Under the pieces are notes generated by a model. It saw nothing but the letters and a program-made list of their open reading frames with translations. It made no database searches and had not been told where the DNA came from. A stretch of DNA of 21,113 nucleotides from an uncultured Eggerthella sp. (lineage in GTDB: Bacteria > Actinomycetota > Coriobacteriia > Coriobacteriales > Eggerthellaceae). Made by a program: the position numbers and the translations under genes. How positions within the stretch are numbered: the first letter of the stretch is position 1; each line of letters begins with the position of its first letter. The stretch is taken from the NCBI GenBank assembly GCA_902464295.1, contig CABQIW010000035.1:1-21113 (forward strand). Reading direction: 5' to 3'. Shown piece by piece: positions 1-7,764 of the stretch.

Positions 1-247
1 CCTCGTAGGGACGCGGAGCATCATAGTAGCGGCGGAACACGCTCAGCGCCGTAAAGCCGATAGCCGGCACCGCGACGAATCGCACGAGCGCTACCCCATC
101 TCCCGCAAGAGCAACGAGCACCAGCAGGAGCGGATAGGCGATATATCCAGCGAGCGTGAGCGCGCGATTCGCCAAGCGCAACCACAGCAGTGCATTGCTA
201 TTCTCGCGAAACGTACGCGAGATCCGCTCGTAGGCTTGTTCATTCAC
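1..247 (-). CDS. PAP2-family phosphatase, N-terminal part (runs off left edge)
   Basis: Reading the minus strand from 247 gives an open frame of 82 codons to the window edge. It opens with GTG (245-247), preceded at a suitable distance by AGGA. The peptide begins VNEQAYERISRTF. It has a short charged N-terminus, then a hydrophobic stretch at about residues 34-50 and a second one leading into FRRYYDAPRPYE. That last segment fits the first active-site motif of PAP2 phosphatases (basic residue, six residues, Arg-Pro), with Arg in the place usually held by Lys. Family members dephosphorylate lipid phosphates or undecaprenyl pyrophosphate at the membrane. The other two PAP2 motifs (SGH and the distal His) would lie beyond the edge, so the call rests on one motif plus membrane character. 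The gene is divergent from the DUF2510 gene. Confidence 0.6.
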   Translation of the reverse strand, partial: MNEQAYERISRTFRENSNALLWLRLANRALTLAGYIAYPLLLVLVALAGDGVALVRFVAVPAIGFTALSVFRRYYDAPRPYE

Positions 248-419
248 GTAGAGATTCCTGTCTCGTTGCTGGGCGAAGTGAAAGAATCGTTACGCCCCTA
301 TGACCTTTTTGTCACCCCTGCCATTTTATGCCAAGGGATACGCTATGCTAGTAGGTAAGATACGAAAGGGGCTCGTAGAGTGCCCTTGAACTCCCTCGAA
401 AGAAAAGGATCGATATATC
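248..419. promoter_or_regulatory. Divergent intergenic region with a candidate -10 box
   Basis: These 172 bases separate the divergent PAP2 and DUF2510 genes and must hold promoters for both. On the plus strand TATGCT at 344-349 resembles a -10 box, but no good -35 hexamer sits 16-18 bases upstream. TTGTCA at 309-314 is too far away. AAGGA at 405-409 is the likely ribosome binding site of the DUF2510 gene, 10 bases from its ATG. I see no operator-like repeat. Confidence 0.25.
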
Positions 420-890
420 ATGTCAGCAGTTGCAGGTTGGTATCCAGACCCCGAAGGCGACACCTCGCGTCTCCGTTATTGGGACGGCACCCAGTGGACC
501 GATAACTATACCCCCATCCCCACCGCAGCTCCTGCGGAAGACCCGCAGGTTGCGCAGGCCGCAGCCTATACCGCACAGCCTACCCCTACGGCGCCAGTCA
601 CCTCGGATACCTCCTATCAGGTGTTCGATTCTGAGCAGATCTATCCTATGACCAGCCAAGACCGTGTGCTGCGCCTGATCGCTTTCATCTTGAACATCAT
701 CTCCTGCGTAGGATGGGCATGGCTCATCATCCCGCTCGCTTGGATGATCCCGATGACGGTCATCAGCTGGGGCATCTACAAGGGCACGCGCGCCAACACC
801 GTTGCCTTCGGCGTTTGCACGCTCATCTTCGTCGATCTGATATCAGGCATCTTGCTGCTCATCTCGCACAAAGACACGCCCCAGGCTTAA
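420..890 (+). CDS. DUF2510-domain membrane protein
   Basis: A 156-residue protein in three parts. Residues 4-31 form a DUF2510 module with the diagnostic WYPDP near the start and RYWDGTQWT afterwards. Residues 32-65 are a Pro/Ala/Thr-rich linker. Residues 84-148 are strongly hydrophobic and probably make two or three membrane helices, ending in a short polar tail. DUF2510 is common in actinobacteria, usually as a small tryptophan-rich module at the end of a membrane protein, and its function is unknown. The start ATG has AAGGA at 405-409. The metallopeptidase gene follows after 21 bases in the same frame, so the two are probably cotranscribed. The domain call is firm; no biochemical role can be assigned. 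Confidence 0.85.
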   Translation: MSAVAGWYPDPEGDTSRLRYWDGTQWTDNYTPIPTAAPAEDPQVAQAAAYTAQPTPTAPVTSDTSYQVFDSEQIYPMTSQDRVLRLIAFILNIISCVGWAWLIIPLAWMIPMTVISWGIYKGTRANTVAFGVCTLIFVDLISGILLLISHKDTPQA

Positions 891-911
891 CGAACAAGCA
901 GCTACCTTCAC

Positions 912-1460
912 TTGACTGAAAAGGTTCTCTATATCGAAGGCATCCCGGTGAAGCTCACGCGAAAGCGCATGAAGTCGGTGCGCCTGCGGGTGAAATCTCC
1001 GAGCGGAGACGTGTGCATCTCGGCTCCCTATCATGTCCCCGAAGCCGAGCTCCGCGCCTTTACTGCTGCACGCGCAGATTGGATCCGCCAGCAGCAAGCG
1101 CGCATCGCTGCTTCCCCTTCGGCGCGTGCCGAGACGGCGAGCAAAGAAGAGATCGAAGCATGGCGCTCGGTGGTGAAAGCTTGCGTTCCTCCCCTGGTCG
1201 AACAGTGGGCCGCCATCCTGGATGTGCATCCGAAAACGATCGCCTATCGCAATATGAAGAGCCGGTGGGGCAGCTGCCAACCTGAAACGGGGCGCATCTG
1301 CTTCAACATCCGCCTTGCGCTCTATCCGCCCGAATGCCTGGAATACGTGGTCGTTCACGAGCTCTGCCACTTCCTCGAGCCCAACCACGGACCAGGATTC
1401 CATGCGCTCATGGATCGTGTCATGCCCGATTGGCCCGCACGCAAGAGGAAGCTCCAATAA
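912..1460 (+). CDS. YgjP-type (DUF45) zinc metallopeptidase
   Basis: A 182-residue protein of the YgjP/DUF45 metallopeptidase family. The zinc site HELCH is at residues 149-153, with Glu150 as the expected general base and His159 in EPNHGPGF as the likely third ligand. RWGSC at 118-122 is the other family hallmark. The N-terminal half has the beta-strand region typical of the family, including KSVRLRVKSPSGDV. The proposed start is TTG at 912: the upstream gene's stop lies in the same frame at 888-890, and the first in-frame ATG (969) would cut away the conserved N-terminal strands. No strong ribosome binding site precedes the TTG, so translation may depend on the upstream gene. Substrates are not known with confidence; the protein should be cytosolic, as there is no signal peptide. 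Confidence 0.85.
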   Translation: MTEKVLYIEGIPVKLTRKRMKSVRLRVKSPSGDVCISAPYHVPEAELRAFTAARADWIRQQQARIAASPSARAETASKEEIEAWRSVVKACVPPLVEQWAAILDVHPKTIAYRNMKSRWGSCQPETGRICFNIRLALYPPECLEYVVVHELCHFLEPNHGPGFHALMDRVMPDWPARKRKLQ

Positions 1461-1517
1461 GAAGGCCAGCGACGCAAGCCAGGCAACGAGATCGAGAAGC
1501 AAGACCAAGCATCGAGG

Positions 1518-1542
1518 CTTGACTCAACATTTCGGTATAGAT
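1518..1542 (+). promoter_or_regulatory. Bipartite motif upstream of corA (CTTGACTCA...TATAGAT)
   Basis: CTTGACTCA (1518-1526), then 9 bases, then TATAGAT (1536-1542). The same two words occur upstream of the radical SAM gene on the minus strand with an 8-base spacer. Each half resembles a sigma-70 hexamer, but the hexamer spacing here (11 bases) is too short for a standard promoter. It may be a promoter of another class, an operator overlapping a promoter, or coincidence. Confidence 0.25.
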
Positions 1543-1604
1543 TTCACGTTCTCCCGCAACAGCGCAGAACACTTCCCTACCATGAGAACCAACTGCAAGA
1601 ATGC

Positions 1605-1620
1605 CCTGCGCGAGCGCAGG
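1605..1620 (+). other. Small GC-rich hairpin in the corA leader
   Basis: CCTGCG (1605-1610) and CGCAGG (1615-1620) are perfect complements around the tetraloop CGAG. The hairpin ends 24 bases before the AGGAG ribosome binding site of corA (1645-1649). It has no U-tract, so it is not an intrinsic terminator. It is too small and simple to call a magnesium riboswitch. Confidence 0.3.
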
Positions 1621-1654
1621 TCAACCGAACAAGGGCGTAAGACAAGGAGCTGTC

Positions 1655-2611
1655 ATGATCACCTATTACCGATCGAACCATGGCGCGCTCGAAGCTATCG
1701 ATAAACCCGAACCAGGCTGCTGGATCAACGTATACGAGCCCACCGAAAAGGAACTCGGCTGGCTCGGTCAGAGCCTGGACATCTCTCCCAACTTCCTGAG
1801 CAAAGCCTTCGACGAAGAGGAATCGGCCCATGCGGATGTCGACCCTGATAATGATCAGGTGCTCGTCATCGTCGACTGCCCGTACATCGTTTCTGAAGAC
1901 TGCCAACACGGCAAGAAGATCACGCAATATGACACGTTGCCGATTTCGTTCATCTTCATCCCTAAAGAGAAGTACTTGCTCACGCTCAGCCTTCATCACA
2001 ATGAGTACCTCGATGAATTCGCGAAGAAGAAGGGCAACGCGATCGACACCGCGCATCCCCAGCAGTTCCTTTTGAAAACGCTTCTCTTCATCTGCGAGGT
2101 CTATCTTCACAGTCTGCGCGTGATCAACCGGCAGATCCACGAATACGAGAAGCTGCTGCGCAAGCGCATCAATGATTCCGATCTGCTGGTCATGCTCGAT
2201 TTCGAGAAATCGTTGATCTACTTCACCACCTCTCTTCAAGGGTTGAGCGCAACGGTATCGCATGTCGAATTCAAGGAAACGGTCCATATCACCTCTGCAG
2301 AAGAAGAGCTGCTCGATAACGTGAAGATCGAAATCGCACAAGCAAGCGAGATGTGCAAGATCTACACCGACATCCTCGAAGGGATCACCGATGCCTTCTC
2401 GAACGTGCTCAACAACAATCTGAACACGACCATGCGTATCTTGACCGGCATCACCATCATCCTCGCGATGCCCACGATCATCTTCAGCTTCTACGGCATG
2501 AATGTGGCGGGGCTGCCACTCGCAGAACTGTGGTGGTACCCCGTTCTGATAGCGGTCATCCTCTGCGTGATCGTATTCCTCGTGCTGAAGTACACCCGCA
2601 TCCTGAAGTAG
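1655..2611 (+). CDS. corA: CorA-family divalent metal ion transporter
   Basis: A 318-residue CorA-type protein that would carry Mg2+ (possibly Co2+ or Ni2+) across the cytoplasmic membrane as a pentamer. The first two thirds form the soluble acidic N-terminal domain. Residues 145-255 are the long helical stalk. Helix TM1 (about 262-280) ends in the signature YGMN (GMN at 281-283), followed by a short loop and TM2 (about 296-312) with a basic tail ending KYTRILK. The start at 1655 is chosen because AGGAG lies 5 bases upstream; an in-frame ATG at 1601 would add 18 residues atypical of the family and lacks such a site. The gene lies 194 bases after the metallopeptidase and converges with the AGCS symporter gene. 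Confidence 0.93.
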   Translation: MITYYRSNHGALEAIDKPEPGCWINVYEPTEKELGWLGQSLDISPNFLSKAFDEEESAHADVDPDNDQVLVIVDCPYIVSEDCQHGKKITQYDTLPISFIFIPKEKYLLTLSLHHNEYLDEFAKKKGNAIDTAHPQQFLLKTLLFICEVYLHSLRVINRQIHEYEKLLRKRINDSDLLVMLDFEKSLIYFTTSLQGLSATVSHVEFKETVHITSAEEELLDNVKIEIAQASEMCKIYTDILEGITDAFSNVLNNNLNTTMRILTGITIILAMPTIIFSFYGMNVAGLPLAELWWYPVLIAVILCVIVFLVLKYTRILK

Positions 2612-2617
2612 CGCCAC

Positions 2618-2639
2618 GAACCCTAGAAGGTTCTTCTTC
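2618..2639 (+). terminator. Possible weak terminator after corA
   Basis: GAACC (2618-2622) pairs with GGTTC (2629-2633) around a 6-base loop, followed by a mixed T/C run (TTCTTC). The stem is only 5 bp and the U-run is interrupted, so this is a weak candidate. It sits 6 bases after the corA stop, in the gap shared with the convergent AGCS gene. Confidence 0.35.
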
Positions 2640-2680
2640 ACGCGTTTACTCTTATATCTATGCGCATTGTTAAAGAAGGG

Positions 2681-4096
2681 CTATTTCGATTCAACGATGG
2701 GGATCGGGGTCTTGTCCTCTTCATCGAGGTTGCCGTCGTAGACGTAGTATTTCGTTTCGCGCGCAATGAGCCCTGAGAGCAACAGCACCATGATGATGTT
2801 AGGGATGGCCATGAGCGCATTGCCGATATCGGATATCACCCACACCATATCGCCGATGCCGATCGCGCCCAAGAACGCCGCTGCCACATAGAGGATCTGA
2901 TAGGGCAAGATCGCATGCTTACCGAAGAGGTAAGTGATGGCGCGGCTGCCATAGTAGGACCACCCTAAGATGGTGGAGTACGAGAACGCCACCATGCCCA
3001 CCACCAGAAGCGGCGTGCCCAGATAAGGGATCTGCGCGAAGGCAAGGCTTGCAAGCTGAGCGCCCGAGAAGATGGTCGGGTTGTTCAGGATCTCATCTTG
3101 AATGCCCGGATAGGCGAGCATCGTCGAAACGAGTACGATACCCGTGAGCGCACAGATGACCACGGTCGACCAGAACGTGCCCGTCATCGCGATGAGCGAC
3201 TGCTCAGCAGGATTCTTCGTCTTCGCCGCCGCCGCGATGATCGGTGCCGAACCAAGACCCGACTCGTTCGAGAAGAGCCCGCGCGCACACCCGAACTGGA
3301 GCGCCACCATGATGCCCGAGCCCACTGCGCCACCAAAGGCAGCCTTCGCCGTGAAGGCGCATTCGAAGATGAGCACGAGCGCATCCCATAGGTACGCCCA
3401 GTTCAACGCCAGGATGATCACGCAGCCAAGGGCGTAGCCGATCGCCATGACCGGCACCAGGCGCTCGCAAACATCAGAGATGATCTTCACGCCACCGAAG
3501 ATGACCGCCGCGACCAACACCACAATCACGATGCCGATGATCCACGGCTCGACCTGAAGGCCGCTTGAGGTCATGATGCCGGTCATCGCCGATGCCTGCA
3601 CTGCCGATCCCGTGCCGATCGCCGCAATAGCCGCGAACAGAGCGAAAGCAACCGCACCCAATCGTGCGTACCAAGGCACCTTGCCGTTCTTCGTGAACCC
3701 ACGCTGCCAGGCATACATGGCGCCGCCCAGCATGTTGCCGTTGTGGTCCTTCACGCGATACTTGATCGCGACGAACACCTCGGAATACTTCGTGGCGATG
3801 CCGAACACACCCGTGAGCCACATCCAGAAGATCGCGCCAGGGCCACCCGCCAGGATCGCCGTAGCCACGCCCACGATCGAGCCGGTACCGATAGTTGCCG
3901 CGAGCGCTGTGGCGAGCGCACCGAACGGGGAAATGTCTCCTTCACCTTCGGTCTTCTTCAAGGACATCTTGATAGCTTGCGGGATCTTCCGCTGGATGAA
4001 CCGCGTGCGGAACGTGAGGAAGATATGCGATCCCAAAAGAAGAACGATCATCGCAGGCCCCCAAACGAAAGCGTCGATCTGTTCAAGAATCTCCAT
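2681..4096 (-). CDS. AGCS-family sodium:alanine/glycine symporter
   Basis: A 471-residue polytopic membrane protein with the features of the alanine/glycine:cation symporter family (AlsT/DagA type), which imports small neutral amino acids with Na+. Residues 56-78 hold SPFGALATALAATIGTGS, and residues 84-106 hold GPGAIFWMWLTGVFG; both are family signatures. About 10-11 further hydrophobic segments follow, and the C-terminus is acidic and polar. The start at 4096 is favoured because the minus strand has AAGGGA about 8 bases upstream and MEILEQIDAFVWGP matches usual N-termini. The longest frame (to 4150) adds 18 implausible residues. The exact substrate (Ala, Gly, Ser or Gln) cannot be read from sequence. 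The gene is divergent from the cysteine synthase gene. Confidence 0.93.
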   Translation of the reverse strand: MEILEQIDAFVWGPAMIVLLLGSHIFLTFRTRFIQRKIPQAIKMSLKKTEGEGDISPFGALATALAATIGTGSIVGVATAILAGGPGAIFWMWLTGVFGIATKYSEVFVAIKYRVKDHNGNMLGGAMYAWQRGFTKNGKVPWYARLGAVAFALFAAIAAIGTGSAVQASAMTGIMTSSGLQVEPWIIGIVIVVLVAAVIFGGVKIISDVCERLVPVMAIGYALGCVIILALNWAYLWDALVLIFECAFTAKAAFGGAVGSGIMVALQFGCARGLFSNESGLGSAPIIAAAAKTKNPAEQSLIAMTGTFWSTVVICALTGIVLVSTMLAYPGIQDEILNNPTIFSGAQLASLAFAQIPYLGTPLLVVGMVAFSYSTILGWSYYGSRAITYLFGKHAILPYQILYVAAAFLGAIGIGDMVWVISDIGNALMAIPNIIMVLLLSGLIARETKYYVYDGNLDEEDKTPIPIVESK

Positions 4097-4328
4097 CACG
4101 CATTCCCTTACCGCACTGATTGATAAACAAGAATTCAGCATAGCAGCCAAATCCGCTCATGCGCTCAACATTATCAGGAAAGGTGTCCCCCACACACGAA
4201 CAGATCACGCGATCCTTCAGCCAATCCCAGCACATTTGAAGCGCTCGCTATCCTCCGAGCCATCGAACAGAGCCAAATCGGCTATGATTGAGTGAACGAA
4301 ATCTCCCCTTCATGCATAAGGAATCATG
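4097..4328. promoter_or_regulatory. Divergent promoter region between AGCS and cysteine synthase genes
   Basis: 232 bases without a gene. For the plus strand, TATGAT (4283-4288) could be a -10 box for the cysteine synthase gene, but no matching -35 is seen. For the minus strand, the complement of AGCATA near 4137-4142 reads TATGCT and could be a -10 for the symporter gene; the nearest TTGAGC is about 20 bases further upstream, a long spacing. I see no T-box, riboswitch or clear operator. Confidence 0.25.
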
Positions 4329-5258
4329 ATGGTCTATCGCACAATCTTAGACGCGCTCGGCAATACCCCGCTGATCGAGCTCAACCATATGACCACGCCT
4401 GACCAGGCGCGCATCGTGGTGAAGTATGAAGGATTGAATGTAGGCGGTTCGATCAAGACGCGCACTGCGCTCCAGATGATCGAAGGGGCCGAAGCACAGG
4501 GGATCATCGGTCCCGATTCCATCATCGTTGAGCCCACCAGTGGCAACCAAGGCATTGGGCTTGCGCTCGTTTGCGCGGTGAAGGGCTACAAAGCGGTGCT
4601 GATCATGCCCGATTCGGTCTCGCACGAACGCCATGAGCTCGTCCGGCAATACGGTGCGGAAGTCATCATGGTGCACGACGAAGGCGATATCGGCGAGTGC
4701 ATCGCACGCTGCATCGCGCTCGCTAACGAAATGGCCGAGAACGACCCGCATGTCTATATCCCTCAGCAGTTCGAGAACGCCGATAATCTCGTCGCGCACG
4801 AAACAGGTACGGCGCAAGAGATCTTGCGCGATATTGATACGCCGATCGACGGATTCTGCGCAGGATTCGGCACAGGTGGAACCATCTCAGGAGTTGGACG
4901 CGTTTTACGCGAGGCCTATCCCGATCTTCAGATCTGGGTCGCCGAACCAGAGCATGCTGCTATTCTTTCAGGCGGCGAAATAGGCTCCCACCTGCAGCAA
5001 GGCATCGGCGACGGGCTCATTCCTGCCATCTTCGACGAAGGCATCTACGACCATATTTGCCTTATCTCCGATGAAGAGGCTCTCGAAACGAGCCGTGAAC
5101 TTGCACGCAAAGAAGGCATTTTGTGCGGCATCTCCTCTGGCACTAACGTTGCCATCGCACGCCGTCTTGCAACGCACCTCGGCCCTGACAAGACCGTCGT
5201 GACCATCCTCCCCGATACCGGCGAGCGCTACTTCTCCACCCCACTCTTCACCGCTTAG
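4329..5258 (+). CDS. Cysteine synthase-family PLP enzyme (variant active-site motif)
   Basis: A 309-residue fold-type II PLP enzyme of the cysteine synthase (O-acetylserine sulfhydrylase) group, which joins O-acetylserine and sulfide to give cysteine. LGNTPLIEL opens the protein. The PLP lysine is Lys43 in NVGGSIKTRTA. PTSGNQGIGLA (69-79) is the substrate-binding loop, GTGGTISGVG (181-190) the phosphate-binding loop, and PDTGERYFST (295-304) the C-terminal signature. Two positions differ from the textbook motifs: Thr44 where Asp usually follows the PLP Lys (SVKDR), and Gln73 where Thr is usual (SGNTG). The family is certain; the exact donor or acceptor may differ from classical CysK. The second of two tandem ATG codons is chosen because AAGGA (4318-4322) is then 6 rather than 3 bases away. 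Confidence 0.85.
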   Translation: MVYRTILDALGNTPLIELNHMTTPDQARIVVKYEGLNVGGSIKTRTALQMIEGAEAQGIIGPDSIIVEPTSGNQGIGLALVCAVKGYKAVLIMPDSVSHERHELVRQYGAEVIMVHDEGDIGECIARCIALANEMAENDPHVYIPQQFENADNLVAHETGTAQEILRDIDTPIDGFCAGFGTGGTISGVGRVLREAYPDLQIWVAEPEHAAILSGGEIGSHLQQGIGDGLIPAIFDEGIYDHICLISDEEALETSRELARKEGILCGISSGTNVAIARRLATHLGPDKTVVTILPDTGERYFSTPLFTA

Positions 5259-5273
5259 CCAAGCTGGTTGGCT
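5257..5273 (+). terminator. Hairpin at the end of the cysteine synthase gene
   Basis: AGCCAA (5257-5262, overlapping the stop codon) pairs with TTGGCT (5268-5273) around a 5-base loop. No U-tract follows, so it may only protect the 3' end or assist termination together with the larger hairpin about 90 bases downstream. Confidence 0.3.
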
Positions 5274-5364
5274 GGCTCGATCAGCGGAGAGGGTGAGGCA
5301 ATGAGGTGACTCTTTTCCGACACTCTAATTATTAATAAAACCCGAGAAAAGCAGTGACGCATGA

Positions 5365-5389
5365 GCGAATCTGCAAAATGCAGATTCGC
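5365..5389. repeat. Perfect 11-bp inverted repeat between convergent genes
   Basis: GCGAATCTGCA (5365-5375) and its exact complement TGCAGATTCGC (5379-5389) are separated by AAA. This is the longest perfect hairpin I found in the window. It sits in the 216-base gap between the converging cysteine synthase and priA genes. Neither strand has a U-tract directly after it, so it is not a textbook intrinsic terminator, though it could act as a bidirectional transcript end or a protein-binding palindrome. No second copy is visible in the window. The rest of the gap includes an A/T-rich stretch near 5325-5341 and no credible gene. Confidence 0.75.
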
Positions 5390-5474
5390 GAACAGGGAAA
5401 CGGGGAACCTTGTGTCTCGCGCTCGGCGCTGATCGAGCCAAAAAAGGTGTCGAACGACCGGGTAGTTTGTCACC

Positions 5475-7745
5475 TTAGAGTACGCTTACGGGGTCGATGT
5501 CGATCGAGACGTTCACGGTCTTATGGGGCTTGCGAGAGCGGAAGTAATCGATGCAAAAAGCAGAGATGTCCTCTGTGGGCTGCGCTTTGATGAGGATGTG
5601 ATAGCGGAAGTTCTTCTTGAGGCGCGAGAGCACGCACGGCGTGGGCGGGAAGATCTGTATCCCTTGTGCGCTCTGCTCTTCACTAAGCTTCATAAGGTCG
5701 AAGAAGAGCTGCTGCGCAACTCCGATCACTTCAGACTCGCGCTCACCCCAAATGAGCACATTCGCCATACGCACGAACGGCGGATAAGAAAGATCGTGGC
5801 GCAGTTTCAGCTCCTGCTCAAGGAATCTCTCACGATCATAGCGAGCTGCGGCAGCGATGGCGCCATCATGCGCGCTGTAGGTCTGCACGATCACCTTACC
5901 AGGAAGATCGGCACGACCCGATCGCCCAGCCACCTGCTCGATCAGATCGAAGGTGCGCTCAGAGCTACGGAAATCGGGAAGGTGGAGCATGGTATCGGCA
6001 TTGATAACACCCACGAGCGTAACGTCGTCGAAGTCGAGCCCTTTCGCGATCATCTGCGTACCTAAGAGCACCGCTGCATCTGCCTTCGCGAACTGTTCGA
6101 GCAGGCGCTGGTGGTCGCCCTTGTGCGCCGTGGTATCCGCATCCATGCGAACGACCTCGCAAGCACGCTCCCCCAAGAAAACGCGCAACTCCGCTTCGAC
6201 GCGTTGCGTTCCCGCGCCAAAGCGCTTCAGGTAAGGCGAGCCACAATCGGGACAGGTAACGGGAGCGGGGATCTCATAACCACAGTGATGGCAAACGAGC
6301 CGATTGCCCTCTTCGTGATAGGTAAGCGAAGTCGAACAGGATTCACATTCAGGCACGAAGCCGCAGTCGCGGCAGAGCAAGAACTGCGCGAACCCACGCT
6401 GGTTGAGCAGCAAGACCGCTTTCTCGCCTTTGTCGAGCGTTTCATCGAGCGCATCCTGGAGCGCTTTCGAGAACATCTTGCGATTGCCCGCGCCGAACTC
6501 GCGCGCCATATCGACCACCTTGATCTCAGGCAGCGGCTTGCCATTGGCGCGACTAGCCATGACCACCTGATGCCACGAATCGTCGGTCTTCGCCCGATGG
6601 AGCGCCTCGATCGAGGGCGTGGCCGAACCCAAGATGAGCGTGGCGCCATTCCTGCGCACGAGCCATTCCGCCACATCACGCGTCACGTAGCGCGGCGCTT
6701 GATCCTGCTTGTAGCTGCCTTCGTGCTCTTCGTCGATGATGATCATGCCCACATTCGCAAGCGGAGCGAAGAGCGCGCTGCGCGCACCCACCACCACACG
6801 GATCTCGCCTGAATGGATCAGATCCCACTGGTCGAAGCGCTCCCCTTGACTCATGCGTGAGTGAAGCACTGCCACCGTATCGCCGAAGCGTCCACGGAAG
6901 CGCGCCACCGTTTGCGGCGTGAGCGAGATCTCGGGCACGAGCACGATCGCATTGCGCCCCGCCTTCAGCTCTTCCTCGATCGCACAGAGGAACACTTCGG
7001 TCTTGCCCGACCCCGTAACACCATCGAGCACTACCACTTCCCCGCTGGCGCGCTTTTGAGCCGCACCGATCACTTCAAGTGCAGCACTTTGATCAGGCGT
7101 CAAGACAGGGCGCTCATGGATGCGCTTGGTGAAGGCCGAGCTGATCTCTGCCGCGCCGCGCACACGTCTGCGCTCTTCAACAGCGATCACACCCTTCTCT
7201 TCAAGCGCTTTGATGACCGCTGAGACCGAACCATATTCGGCACTCAAATCCGCAACTTTCAGGTCGCCCTGCTTGAGCGCTTCAAGGATCGCGATCTGCT
7301 TCACGGCAGACTTGCGCGGCGTATACTCATCGGCTGCAGGCAGACGCGATGCCCAGCGCTCATCGACTTGTTGGACCTTCGGATAGAGCACCTCCCACGC
7401 ACCTGCCACGCGCTTCATCTTCGGAGTAGCTCCCGGGGGCAGCAGCAAGCGCACGCACGATGAGAGCGGCGCGATGTAGCGCTCGGAAAGATAGAAGGCA
7501 AGCTCTGCACCAGCTTCATCGAAATAGGATTCGGAGAGCACTGCTTCGATGGACTTCAAGCGCTTCACGTTCTCAGGAGCTTCTTCGCTCAAGCCCACCA
7601 CATAGCCGATCGCTTTCCTACCGCCAAACGGCACGAGAACAGCACAGCCGATCTGCGCGTGTGCGAGATCGGCTGGTAATGCGTAGGTGTAAGCACTATC
7701 GAGTGCTTGCGTGGGTATGTCGAGGATCACCGAAGCGTAGGTCAT
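5475..7745 (-). CDS. priA: Primosomal protein N' (PriA helicase)
   Basis: A 756-residue PriA, the 3'-to-5' DNA helicase that recognises abandoned replication forks and reloads the replisome. Residues 1-105 are the DNA-binding domain (SAYTYALP, then VPFGGRKAIGYVVG). The helicase core has Walker A GVTGSGKTE (242-250), DEEH (338-341) and motif III GSATPS (373-378). The zinc-binding insertion contains the expected eight cysteines at 458, 461, 467, 470, 485, 488, 498 and 501. GTQMIAKGLDF (562-572) and QVAGRSGR (604-611) follow, then the C-terminal domain. All motifs are intact and the length is normal. It lies 31 bases after metK on the same strand. No Shine-Dalgarno sequence precedes the ATG; a small palindrome occupies that position, suggesting coupled or structure-dependent translation. 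Confidence 0.97.
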   Translation of the reverse strand: MTYASVILDIPTQALDSAYTYALPADLAHAQIGCAVLVPFGGRKAIGYVVGLSEEAPENVKRLKSIEAVLSESYFDEAGAELAFYLSERYIAPLSSCVRLLLPPGATPKMKRVAGAWEVLYPKVQQVDERWASRLPAADEYTPRKSAVKQIAILEALKQGDLKVADLSAEYGSVSAVIKALEEKGVIAVEERRRVRGAAEISSAFTKRIHERPVLTPDQSAALEVIGAAQKRASGEVVVLDGVTGSGKTEVFLCAIEEELKAGRNAIVLVPEISLTPQTVARFRGRFGDTVAVLHSRMSQGERFDQWDLIHSGEIRVVVGARSALFAPLANVGMIIIDEEHEGSYKQDQAPRYVTRDVAEWLVRRNGATLILGSATPSIEALHRAKTDDSWHQVVMASRANGKPLPEIKVVDMAREFGAGNRKMFSKALQDALDETLDKGEKAVLLLNQRGFAQFLLCRDCGFVPECESCSTSLTYHEEGNRLVCHHCGYEIPAPVTCPDCGSPYLKRFGAGTQRVEAELRVFLGERACEVVRMDADTTAHKGDHQRLLEQFAKADAAVLLGTQMIAKGLDFDDVTLVGVINADTMLHLPDFRSSERTFDLIEQVAGRSGRADLPGKVIVQTYSAHDGAIAAAARYDRERFLEQELKLRHDLSYPPFVRMANVLIWGERESEVIGVAQQLFFDLMKLSEEQSAQGIQIFPPTPCVLSRLKKNFRYHILIKAQPTEDISAFCIDYFRSRKPHKTVNVSIDIDPVSVL

Positions 7746-7749
7746 GATG

Positions 7750-7764
7750 GCGCTAGTATAGCGC
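7750..7764 (-). other. Palindrome in the metK-priA junction
   Basis: GCGCTA (7750-7755) and TAGCGC (7759-7764) flank GTA. On the minus-strand mRNA this hairpin ends 4 bases before the priA ATG, exactly where a ribosome binding site is expected and missing. It has no U-tract, so it is unlikely to be a metK terminator. Confidence 0.45.

Noticed and set aside
1519..1541. Ordinary sigma-70 promoter with TTGACT and TATAGA before corA
   Set aside because: The hexamers are 11 bases apart rather than about 17, so I report it only as a shared motif.
1601..1654. Upstream in-frame ATG of corA as the true start
   Set aside because: The ATG at 1655 has AGGAG at ideal distance and matches family length; the extra 18 residues overlap a leader hairpin.
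4097..4150. Longer N-terminus for the AGCS symporter
   Set aside because: The extension is atypical and the internal ATG at 4096 has AAGGGA at good spacing.
5255..5473. 72-codon minus-strand frame between cysteine synthase and priA
   Set aside because: No recognisable domain, no good ribosome binding site, and it runs through the perfect hairpin; it also overlaps the end of the cysteine synthase gene.
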